A DNA stretch of 64,000 nucleotides from Shewanella sp. Isolate13 (GTDB lineage: Bacteria > Pseudomonadota > Gammaproteobacteria > Enterobacterales > Shewanellaceae), in the NCBI RefSeq assembly GCF_022398325.1, contig NZ_JAKEVD010000005.1:1-64000 (forward strand), read 5' to 3'. Below are positions 43,682-50,964 of this stretch, piece by piece. Each line of letters opens with the position of its first letter. The first letter of the stretch is position 1. The notes beneath the pieces were generated by a model. That model did not search any database. It saw only the letters and a list, made by a program, of their open reading frames with translations, and had not been told where the DNA came from. A program made the position numbers and the translations under genes.

Positions 43682-43822
43682 ATGAGTAGTAACAATCACA
43701 AATCAGAACAATCGAATGCTAACAAAGGGACTCTAGGCACCAATAAAGCGTATCAAAAGGTGCTAGATAATCGTAGCCAGCAATTAAACCCTAATAATCC
43801 ACGTTATCAAGGCAAAAAATAA
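43682..43822 (+). CDS. 46-residue micropeptide with LNPNNPRY motif
   Basis: Short gene with a textbook AAGGAG six bases before the ATG. It encodes a 46-aa hydrophilic, Asn/Gln/Lys-rich peptide (starting MSSNNHKSEQSNANKG) with the motif QLNPNNPRYQGKK at the C-terminus. Net positive. It is followed 10 bp later by a second micropeptide gene carrying the same Asn-Pro-Asn-Asn core but strongly acidic. No homologue can be named. Confidence 0.7.
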   Translation: MSSNNHKSEQSNANKGTLGTNKAYQKVLDNRSQQLNPNNPRYQGKK

Positions 43823-43832
43823 GGAGGAAACC

Positions 43833-43970
43833 ATGCCAGACACATCAGAAATGTCACAAGAAGAGTTAGATACATGGTCTGATATCAATAATCCAAACAA
43901 TGATGCGGATATGGATGATTGGGCGGATATTCATAACCCCAATAATGATGGCTATATTGGTGATGATTAA
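43833..43970 (+). CDS. 45-residue acidic micropeptide with repeated NPNND motif
   Basis: Short gene with AAGGAGG 5 nt before the ATG. It encodes a 45-aa very acidic peptide with an internal duplication: WSDINNPNND (about 15-24) and WADIHNPNND (about 30-39). Together with the preceding basic micropeptide it forms an oppositely charged pair at the end of the viperin operon; a palindromic terminator follows. Confidence 0.7.
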   Translation: MPDTSEMSQEELDTWSDINNPNNDADMDDWADIHNPNNDGYIGDD

Positions 43971-44291
43971 CTAACTATGCAGCTCTAAAGCGTAACCGTC
44001 TAATGGGCAGTGTATACACTGCCCATTTTATTTGGAAACGTATGTTTTTGCATTTTGCAATCTATTCTCTATAGCTCATTTATTGGTGAGAATCCTGTGC
44101 TTTCTCAGTAAGTTATGGCACAATCGAAACAGAGGGGACAGTTGTAACAGTTTGTTGAAGAAGCCGCTGTGTGGCAGAAGAGAAACAAGAATGTTAGGAA
44201 CATCTAATAACTGGAATTCGATTTTTTATGACTCAATTTAAAATAGTCCGGCAACACTCGCATTCTTAACAGACAAGCATAATCAGTTTAA
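43971..44291. other. Intergenic stretch after the viperin operon
   Basis: 321 bp containing the palindromic terminator at 44002-44030. An open frame at 44032-44241 is low quality. The right part abuts a truncated HNH-protein remnant and may contain decayed upstream sequence of that gene. Confidence 0.45.
44002..44030 (+). terminator. Terminator of the viperin-micropeptide operon (26-bp perfect palindrome)
   Basis: AATGGGCAGTGTA and its reverse complement meet at 44014/44015; in RNA this forms a long hairpin with a T run following. It lies 31 bp beyond the acidic micropeptide stop. Confidence 0.75.
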
Positions 44292-44792
44292 AAGGAAAAA
44301 GATTCAGGGCTAACTGTTGATGGTAATGCCTACTTAGATAAGCTCGAAACGCTAAGTAACCGTTATTTTATAGAAATAGTTGGAGATAATTGCCATGTGT
44401 ATCCTAATGGCGTACTTCACCAAGGTACAAGCGTTCAAAACTTTGTTTTTAACCGCCTCGACTATTTACTATGGTGCAGACTTTTAGCTGGTGAAAGTTT
44501 TAGTGGGAAAGATAAGGGCTATCTTGGAGTGCACTTTGATAAATTCCAGTTTGCCTTTAGAACCTCAGTCGAGCATTACTTCCCTCAAACAGATCCCTCT
44601 GGTGCCAAAGGGATGGAGGGGGTTGACCGATTCGGTAATCTTTGCCTTATTTCGCCAAGTAGTAACTCAAGATTGAGTAACTACTCTCCAGCAGATAAAA
44701 AGAAGTTTTATCGTGAAAACAACCGTGCAGAGAGCTTAAAGCAAGCACTTATGATGAGTTACGAACACTGGGGGCCTGATGGGGGGGGATAG
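44292..44792 (+). pseudogene. C-terminal remnant of a GmrSD-type (DUF262/DUF1524) HNH protein
   Basis: Open frame from 44292 (just after an in-frame stop) to 44792, with no ATG or ribosome site; only a GTG at 44397. The sequence [31 protein letters not shown] and [15 protein letters not shown] matches the HNH/DUF1524 C-terminal domain of GmrS/GmrD-like proteins that restrict modified DNA. The N-terminal DUF262 NTPase/DNase domain is missing. Probably a relic of a lost defence gene. Confidence 0.7.
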
Positions 44793-44956
44793 TTAATATT
44801 GAAGAACACGAAAGGCTAATGCTCTCAGTTTTGAAAGGGCAATAATGCGTAGCTGATCGGACTGATAAATTCTCAGTAGGTTAGGGTTGTTAATATCGCG
44901 ATATCTTCACGTTGTTTTCGCAGTAAATATCAATGTAAATAAGTAAGGAAGCTAAA

Positions 44957-45952
44957 TTGAGCCTATACAATATTTCTAATCAAAACTTAACAGCCCTTAA
45001 AAAGACCACTTTTGCTGAGGCAGGTTTGCATGAGCGCCGAGACCTGCAGGCTGCATTGAAGCAAAGTATTGAAGCGATAGCACCTGATTGCCTTGTTATC
45101 TCAGAAGAATTCTCTGATTGGGAAGATAGCCGTCGCCGTATTGACCTGTTAGCAATTGATAAAAATGCCAACCTAGTGGTAATTGAGCTTAAGCGTGATG
45201 AGGTAGGTGCGCACATGGAGCTGCAAGCCCTGCGATATGCAGCAATGATCTCGAACATGACCTTTGATAAGGCCTGCGAGTATTTTGACAGATATATTAC
45301 GGCTGAAGGATTAGAATTGGATGCCCGAGAAGCTATTCTAGACTTTGTTGACTTAGATGAGAGTAGTATTGATGACTTTGGAAATGATGTCCGTATTGTT
45401 TTAGCATCTGCTGATTTTGGCAAGGAGCTGACAACCTCTGTGCTTTGGTTACGTGATAAGCAGCTTGATATAACTTGCGTCCGTTTAACACCTTATCAGT
45501 ATAACGATGATATTTTGATTAATGCTGAGCAGATTATTCCGGTTCCTGAAGCCGAAGAGTATCAGATTAAGTTTCGTGAGAAGCGAGCAGAGCAACGAAG
45601 TGAGTCTGCTGGTGGGCGTGATTATTCGCGATTTAAGTATAAAGATCAGACTTACAATAAGAGAAATCTAGCATTGGCGCTTATCACTGATTGGATTGAA
45701 GCCCACCAGCCAAATTCTTTATCGGATTTACTGGAAGTATTTGATAAGGATATACGTCGACGAATAGCCCTGCCTATATCAGATGTCACTGATGGCAAAG
45801 TGAAGCGATATCATTCAAGCGATGAAGACCTTATTGAGCTTGATTCAGGTGAAGTTATTGCCATATCTAACCAATGGAGTATTGGTAGTGTAACTCGTTT
45901 AATTGAAGTGGTTAGCCAGTATGGCTTTGAAGTTACTAAAGTCGACTCATAG
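44957..45952 (+). CDS. NucS/DUF91-like PD-(D/E)XK nuclease-domain protein
   Basis: 331-aa protein. Residues about 20-150 hold a restriction-like nuclease core similar to NucS/DUF91: SEEFSDWEDSRRRIDLLAIDKNANLVVIELKRDE, giving the D...ExK active-site pattern, followed by a long helix (MELQALRYAAMISNM). The C-terminal 110 residues are of unknown type and may bind DNA. Start is TTG at 44957 with AAGGAAG upstream. A gene of unknown role follows by 34 bp in the same direction. Confidence 0.7.
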   Translation: MSLYNISNQNLTALKKTTFAEAGLHERRDLQAALKQSIEAIAPDCLVISEEFSDWEDSRRRIDLLAIDKNANLVVIELKRDEVGAHMELQALRYAAMISNMTFDKACEYFDRYITAEGLELDAREAILDFVDLDESSIDDFGNDVRIVLASADFGKELTTSVLWLRDKQLDITCVRLTPYQYNDDILINAEQIIPVPEAEEYQIKFREKRAEQRSESAGGRDYSRFKYKDQTYNKRNLALALITDWIEAHQPNSLSDLLEVFDKDIRRRIALPISDVTDGKVKRYHSSDEDLIELDSGEVIAISNQWSIGSVTRLIEVVSQYGFEVTKVDS

Positions 45953-45986
45953 TGCAAAGGTTTAGTTTAATAAAGGACAATTATCC

Positions 45987-46835
45987 ATGGTTGGATTAGG
46001 TGATGTAGAAGCATTCTTTGCGCTTAGAGCTAGGTATAAGAAATGGCGTAACCCTGAGCGTATCGTTACTAATACCGCACAGCGCTTTATTCGACTTTTT
46101 GAAGCGCATGGTATCGCTCGTGCACAAATCCCCCGTTTTTTTGGGCATAACCTCACCATTCACCAAGTTGAAGATGAGACTGAACTTCTAAAGAGCTTAG
46201 ATACAGATATTTTGGACGCGGCGGCAACACTATTTGGTGTGAAGCTTGAGTGGTTGGAAGGCGGTTCGGAAGAGCTGTATGAGCTCAAACATTTTTACAA
46301 ACAGCCAAAGTTGTTCGGTGACTGGCTGAATTCTATATTGAATGCTGCTGGTGGAAACAGCGTTGATGGTTGGTTGTTAACTACGAAGTTCATGGCTGAT
46401 GAATATGATGCGTTAATTTTAATGAGAGAGCAGGTTGCTGAGATCGGAAACGAACCTATTTATCGTTATCATTTCTGTGAACTCTGGATTTATGGCTACT
46501 GGAAATGTCGAGCAGATATTGCTGCATGTATAGCACAAGCCTGGAGGCGTAATTGTTATGTTTCAGGCCGAATGATTTCTCCTGACCAGTTTCATAAGTT
46601 GACCTCGTTAAACCACATTCCTGATAGCGACAACGAACAAACCTCAATCAGAGGTCGAAGGTTTCAAGCTGAAGACTTAACCACAGACCCTAAGTTTTAC
46701 TCACGAAATATAGGTGAAGGTCAGTTTGGTATCGATAATGCGGTTGCATTATGGCTTGATTACCACCAGCAAGGTTTAATGGATTCAGGCTTTGGGTGTC
46801 ATGAAAGGGTATTTAGGGAGTTGCTCCAGAAGTAG
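45987..46835 (+). CDS. Hypothetical protein with XRE-like N-terminus
   Basis: 282-aa protein. Residues about 25-95 (RFIRLFEAHGIARAQIPRFFG ... ATLFGVKLEWLEGG) look like a degenerate XRE-type helix-turn-helix. The rest is helical, with tryptophan- and cysteine-containing patches (FCELWIYGYWKCRADIAAC) and YSRNIGEGQFGIDNAVALWLDYHQQ. No catalytic motif is seen. It follows the NucS-like nuclease by 34 bp; the two may be a nuclease-regulator pair. Confidence 0.55.
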   Translation: MVGLGDVEAFFALRARYKKWRNPERIVTNTAQRFIRLFEAHGIARAQIPRFFGHNLTIHQVEDETELLKSLDTDILDAAATLFGVKLEWLEGGSEELYELKHFYKQPKLFGDWLNSILNAAGGNSVDGWLLTTKFMADEYDALILMREQVAEIGNEPIYRYHFCELWIYGYWKCRADIAACIAQAWRRNCYVSGRMISPDQFHKLTSLNHIPDSDNEQTSIRGRRFQAEDLTTDPKFYSRNIGEGQFGIDNAVALWLDYHQQGLMDSGFGCHERVFRELLQK

Positions 46836-46969
46836 GTCTATTTTCCCAAGACTGTTAAAACAATCTAGTTAAATCTAGTTTATAGCCCGATCCGAGGAGG
46901 ATTGCGCAGGGATGGTTTTATTTGCAGAGTTCCAATTTAATATTGGTTTTAAAGTTGGTGTTTTTTCTT

Positions 46970-47533
46970 TTACAGAGAACGCTTCTTCCTCCCCCCTTGA
47001 AACTTTTTAATGCCTTTAGGTGTGTATTCTTTAGTCTCATTTTTGGCTAAATAACTAGCACGAAATATTGCGCTTAGAAAGCTATCTTTGTCTTGGTAGT
47101 GCACCCAATAGTTACAATTACTAGGGAAATAATAACTAACATTGACCAGCAAGTAACAGGCTCTATCTAAGTGTGGTTTTATACCAAATGAGTTTCGCAC
47201 TTTCTGTGCATCAATAATGACTATGCAGTGGTAATGGCAGAACCCTTCAGCTGCTGTTTGTTCTCGTACCCATAAGTAGTCCATCCTACTGTTATAGTGC
47301 TTTTCTAGAGAGTTTGTCAGCTGCTTGAACAGCTTGCTAATGAGTTTGTTAGTACTGGTGGCTTCGTAAGTGTGGATTTCAAAACAGACCATTAGAACCT
47401 TCGGATGGAGCTCAAGCATTGAAAGTAATCTTTCAAAGATAGAATCCATGATGTCTTTATTTAAACCAGTATCGAACTTTTGCACTGGCCAGAAGTAATC
47501 TAGGTATTCATACTCAGTAGCGTTAAAAGGCAT
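46970..47533 (-). CDS. YfjJ/YagK-type (inovirus Gp2-like) protein
   Basis: 187-aa protein with the YagK/YfjJ C-terminal signature: HPKVLMVCFEIHTYEA near the N-terminus, YLWVREQTAAEGFCHYHCIVIID in the middle (keep H-x-H pattern of a Rep-like HUH-type core), and ASYLAKNETKEYTP at the end. Such proteins occur in CP4-type prophages and satellites and resemble inovirus replication initiators. Likely element replication. It precedes AlpA-type regulators transcribed on the same strand. Confidence 0.72.
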   Translation of the reverse strand: MPFNATEYEYLDYFWPVQKFDTGLNKDIMDSIFERLLSMLELHPKVLMVCFEIHTYEATSTNKLISKLFKQLTNSLEKHYNSRMDYLWVREQTAAEGFCHYHCIVIIDAQKVRNSFGIKPHLDRACYLLVNVSYYFPSNCNYWVHYQDKDSFLSAIFRASYLAKNETKEYTPKGIKKFQGGRKKRSL

Positions 47534-47710
47534 AATAATAAAACCTGTAATAAATGCTGCTTGTGCCAGACCTGTAGCTCAATGATGCCGCGCATTTCAG
47601 TTTTGAAAACAATCTACTTAAGGCGCTAAATGTTGCTCTGAACCTTCATTCATTGTTTATAAGGCTCATTTGGACGCATCTAAGTGCATTTGATGTCAGT
47701 AATATGGAAG

Positions 47711-47736
47711 AAAGGGCAGTTTTTACTGCCCTTTTA
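47711..47736. terminator. Bidirectional terminator
   Basis: Stem AAAGGGCAGT/ACTGCCCTTT with loop TTTT and flanking T/A residues, between the small regulator gene (47772) and the YfjJ-like gene. Confidence 0.8.
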
Positions 47737-47771
47737 TCATGGGGCCCAAAATAAATGGTTTCAGGCTAGGG

Positions 47772-47996
47772 TTATTGGTTTTCTATCCAAAAGTCATAAT
47801 CGCTTTTGCGCCAGCCCTTATTCTTTCCATTGATTTTTATGGGCTGAATGAATTGATTGTCACGTACTCTTCGTTGAAGAGTCGATATGCTGATGCTTAG
47901 TAGTTCAGCCATCTCTTTAGAGCGAATGATGTAATCCAGATCTTTAGATTGGATGCACTTTTGTTCCATATGTTTTAATAACCTTGGGGTTTTCAT
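47772..47996 (-). CDS. Small AlpA/MerR-like helix-turn-helix protein
   Basis: 74-aa DNA-binding protein. DYIIRSKEMAELLSISISTLQRRVRDNQF is an AlpA-type winged helix-turn-helix, followed by GWRKSDYDFWIENQ, which is the usual end of the family. Likely regulator or excisionase of the element. A start inside (MEQKC) is possible. Confidence 0.7.
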   Translation of the reverse strand: MKTPRLLKHMEQKCIQSKDLDYIIRSKEMAELLSISISTLQRRVRDNQFIQPIKINGKNKGWRKSDYDFWIENQ

Positions 47997-48140
47997 CTGT
48001 TCAACTCCACTTAATCATCAAATAGGGCTTTTGTTTGCTTCTGCTTGATATAGTCAATCATTATCGGGCAAAGAAGTCGTGGCATAGCTAAGTAATCGAG
48101 CTATCTGGCTACCCGCATCGTTTAGTAAATTGTTCCTGAG

Positions 48141-48332
48141 TTAAATGTTTTCGTGATCCCTCGCTTCAATTTGTTGCGTAATCCAGTTGTTGATCTCTTC
48201 TTCGACCCAGCCAACAGCGCGGGCTCCTAGTGGTAGTTGCTTAGGAAATTGATTCTGAGCGATCAGCTCGTAAATGGTAGAGCGGCTTAGCCCTGTGATA
48301 TTAATGACTTCTTTTAATCTTAAAACTTTCAT
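48141..48332 (-). CDS. AlpA family regulator/excisionase
   Basis: 63-aa AlpA family protein: MKVLRLKEVINITGLSRSTIYELI, then FPKQLPLGARAVGWVEEEINNWI. AlpA activates the integrase gene in CP4-57. Preceded by a GAGGCAATCC stretch rather than a strong ribosome site. Near-identical role to the 74-aa protein is possible. Confidence 0.85.
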   Translation of the reverse strand: MKVLRLKEVINITGLSRSTIYELIAQNQFPKQLPLGARAVGWVEEEINNWITQQIEARDHENI

Positions 48333-48438
48333 GGATTGCCTCGTAATATCTCGGTGTTAATAGTACGAGGCAAGCGTAATACAGACTAAGGCTTAAATTC
48401 TGGCAGTAATTTATTACTGTCAGAAACTAAAATTACTG

Positions 48439-48996
48439 TCAGAAATCTTTTATAGATTTCCTTAATAGCTTTTCAACGGTTGCACGAGCTAGAGGAGGAA
48501 CACCAGTTTCAGGCCATTTTAGTGGTGCTTTTTCATCGATCAACTCTGCCCACTGTGGAATCGTAGTACATTGATCCGGAAATTTTTTCAGCAGGTATAG
48601 AGCAAATTGGAGGACTTCCTCCCTTGCGCTAGCGTTTCTAGCTGTATTTCCGTGAATAGAGCCATCTTTATTGGTATTGAGAATGTTTGAGTCAGGATAT
48701 AGAAGCTCTGCATCTTCTCGGTGGCCTATTTGGGTTAGATACTTTGCAATGCTGACTATAGACGCTTCAGCATCTGAAGCCCCCATGACAGGTGGTAAGA
48801 CTATGTCGATCTTGCTCTTGTTTGGATCGTTGATTGCTATCTCGAACTCAGAAATTAATCCAGCATATAATTCGTTGGCTCTTTCAAAACTAGGATCGCC
48901 TCGTGGAATTGTAGAAATGTCATCAGCATTTAAAATTAGAGCGACAGCATCAGCTGGGTTCAGTGAGGTTTTGTATTTAAACCTAGATCTAGGCAT
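48439..48996 (-). CDS. Hypothetical protein of the AlpA/YfjJ module
   Basis: 185-aa protein of unknown function: basic N-terminus (MPRSRFKYKTSLNPADAVAL) followed by a helical, acidic middle (ANELYAGLISEFEIAINDPNKS) and a C-terminal ATVEKLLRKSIKDF. No motif recognised. Located between AlpA and the integrase relic; possibly a regulator of the older element. A GGGAG ribosome site precedes the ATG. Confidence 0.55.
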   Translation of the reverse strand: MPRSRFKYKTSLNPADAVALILNADDISTIPRGDPSFERANELYAGLISEFEIAINDPNKSKIDIVLPPVMGASDAEASIVSIAKYLTQIGHREDAELLYPDSNILNTNKDGSIHGNTARNASAREEVLQFALYLLKKFPDQCTTIPQWAELIDEKAPLKWPETGVPPLARATVEKLLRKSIKDF

Positions 48997-49074
48997 GGAT
49001 GTCTCCCATTAAATTGCGGTTTCTAAATTTTTCTTATGTTTAGCAAGCGTAAGTCTGAGTGGTGGTTGGCCTAA

Positions 49075-49582
49075 GCCTGTGTTGAAATATGTTCACTCCA
49101 CCAGCACGTGAACTTTCTGCATCGTTTGATATAGCTGCTCGGTTATAGGCCGCACGAAGGGTATTCTTGTCTACATGAGCGAGTGATACCTCAATCAATT
49201 CGGCATCGAATCCTTGCTCGTTGAAGGTTGTACTAGCTAAAGTGCGTAAGCCGTGGGCAACTAAGCGGGCCTTTGTAGCCTATACGCCTGAGTGTCATAT
49301 TGCCAATTTCTGTACTGGTGTGATTATTGGGATTTCTATCTGCAGGGATAACCCGTATCAGCTTATCGAAATCAACCTCAGGCGCACTTTGCCATTGCGG
49401 CTTCAGTTGGCCGCGTCATGGTATGAAGTTGGATCTCAATCAAGCAGCGAGTAATTTTCTTGATGCTGGCGTAGAAGAGGGACTCCATATACTTGGGTTG
49501 CTCATCAGGTTTAATCGTAGGCATCTTCTTTTTATCTGCCCTCCTAGATGTTGCAGCTATTCCAAAAAGTGATTTTGAATGA
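49075..49582 (-). pseudogene. Decayed C-terminal fragment of a second tyrosine integrase
   Basis: On the minus strand the stretch parallels the C-terminal half of the intact integrase at 61385-61960: shared blocks include ACTCCACCAGCAC, GGTATTCTT(G/A)TCTAC, TGAGCCAGTGATAC-like, and TCTGCAGGGA. Frames are broken and roughly 110 bp internal sequence is missing. The N-terminal half is absent; a serine recombinase module lies there instead. It marks the remains of a sister island of the same integrase class. Confidence 0.85.
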
Positions 49583-49678
49583 CGTCGGTAATAATTAGAA
49601 ATGTCATTACCAGATAGGAAGCAAAAATTCAGAGCGCATTACGAACAAAGCTAGCTGAATTATGTGATATAAAAATTG

Positions 49679-49795
49679 GGTATCAAAAAATATTCGTATA
49701 TTGATACCAGCTTTCTCTATTTAATGTCGGTATCATAAAACCAGGGTCTATCTTTGATGGTACTTTAATTATATGATACCCCTATATTTGATACC
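49679..49795. promoter_or_regulatory. res-like recombination/operator array for the serine recombinase
   Basis: Five heptamers in both orientations upstream of the recombinase gene: GGTATCA at 49679 and 49729, TGATACC at 49702, 49774 and 49789. The first two are an inverted pair spanning 30 bp. Such arrays are typical of Tn3-family res subsites, which also act as operators for resolvase expression. Confidence 0.65.
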
Positions 49796-49815
49796 TTCCA
49801 TAAAGTGAGTAACCA

Positions 49816-50382
49816 ATGCGTATCTTTTCCTATTGTCGTGTTTCTACAACAGAGCAAACCACAGAGAATCAAGTTATTGCTATTAGGCAGAAAGGCTATG
49901 AGGTTAGTGACGCACGTACTATCAGTGAAACGATCTCTGGTTCTGTTGAAGCCATGAAGCGTGAAAAGTTCAAGATGCTAATCAATCACCAGATGGAAAG
50001 TGGCGATATGCTGGTGGTCTTAAAGCTAGATCGTTTAGGTCGAGATAACATAGACGTACAAAACACAATTAACCTACTTACAGATAAAGGAGTCAAGGTT
50101 GTTTGCTTAGACTTGCCTGTAGCAGACCTTTCAAGTGCTGAGGGTAAGCTGATGCTGCAAATGTTTTCAGCCTTTGCGGAGTTCGAGCGGAACCGTATTA
50201 GAGAACGAACAAAAGAAGGGCTTGAACGAGCTAAAGCCCAAGGTAAAAAACTTGGTAGACCAGAAGCGCATAACACTACTGCTTTAGTACAGACAAAGAA
50301 AGCAGCAGGCTTATCTCAATCTAAAACAGCAGAAGCATTAGGGGTTGGAATCGCTACTGTGAAAAGGCATTGGAATAAGTAA
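49816..50382 (+). CDS. Serine recombinase (resolvase/invertase family)
   Basis: 188-aa site-specific recombinase of the Tn3 resolvase/Hin family. N-terminal catalytic domain: YCRVSTTEQ (Ser10 nucleophile region), LKLDRLGRDNIDV, and FAEFERNRIRERTKEGLERAKAQGK (long helix E). The C-terminal helix-turn-helix is GLSQSKTAEALGVGIATVKRHW. Full length. A res-like array lies just upstream. Together they may be a transposon relic or a multimer resolution unit of an ancestral plasmid. Confidence 0.88.
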   Translation: MRIFSYCRVSTTEQTTENQVIAIRQKGYEVSDARTISETISGSVEAMKREKFKMLINHQMESGDMLVVLKLDRLGRDNIDVQNTINLLTDKGVKVVCLDLPVADLSSAEGKLMLQMFSAFAEFERNRIRERTKEGLERAKAQGKKLGRPEAHNTTALVQTKKAAGLSQSKTAEALGVGIATVKRHWNK

Positions 50383-50554
50383 GTTTCCATTACCTACATC
50401 ATTTCTAAGCTGCCCTAGCTATTGTGGCTATGAGAGGGTTAACTTGTTTGTGCCCCAAACTATTTTAACGAATACTGTCAGTAAAGATGTGCCAGGTTCA
50501 CTTTGGTCTAAATATTTCTAATACTAAAGTGGCGATGGTCTTCAGTTCTTATCA

Positions 50555-50745
50555 AATTGCGCCGAACGTGCAATTAAAGTCACTGGTTATTAGTAGAAAA
50601 AATTGATTATTCTCAAATAATCCTCGAGGTGCCGATGCCAGTGCCATGCTCTACAGTATCATCGAGACAGCAAGGCGAATGGTCTTATTCTTTATAACTA
50701 TATGCTTGAATTCATAAAAGAGGCCGGATCGTGGCGCGCTTACGG
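50555..50745 (+). pseudogene. C-terminal remnant of an IS66-type transposase
   Basis: Reading across two stops and one frameshift gives NCAERAIKVTGY, then a stretch corresponding to K-N-W-L-F-S, then GADASAMLYSIIETA and ANGLILYNYMLE. This order matches the C-terminus of IS66 TnpC (ERAIRPF...GRKNWLFS...GAxASALIYSIIETAKANGL). It indicates past insertion at the junction between the two parts of the island. The remaining 50383-50554 shows nothing but the junction element near 50445. Confidence 0.65.
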
Positions 50746-50747
50746 AT

Positions 50748-50942
50748 GTTCACTCGGAAGGGCATGGCCGTTCTGTATTCAACTATTTAAATTCTGAATC
50801 TATGCCTGTACTGTCGGTTGAATACTACAACGGGCATAAACAGTTAATGCTTATGCCCGATATGCGAAAAGCTGTGGCTGTTACAGCTTACGACGGTAGA
50901 CATATGAAGGGTAATTGCTTCCATAAAGGACAAAGGGCATAA
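50748..50942 (+). pseudogene. Open-frame fragment of unknown origin
   Basis: A frame running DVHSEGHGRSVFNYLNSESM then PVLSVEYYNGHKQLMLMPDM, ending in KGNCFHKGQRA. There is no ribosome site upstream; an internal ATG is at 50802. It looks like the C-terminal end of a larger gene whose front was lost at the IS66 junction. Family not recognised. Confidence 0.3.
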
Positions 50943-50961
50943 CGTGATTGTTATGCCCTTT
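50932..50961. terminator. Bidirectional terminator
   Basis: Stem AAAGGGCATAAC with GTTATGCCCTTT, loop of 6, just before the stop of the HAD-PRTase gene on the minus strand. Confidence 0.8.
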
Positions 50962-50964
50962 AAC

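Noticed and set aside
44032..44241. 69-codon frame after the viperin operon
   Set aside because: Starts inside the terminator tail, no ribosome site, no recognisable sequence; possibly decayed DNA upstream of the HNH remnant.
49221..49572. Two open frames on the plus strand within the integrase relic
   Set aside because: They are antisense to decayed integrase sequence and have no ribosome site or recognisable product.
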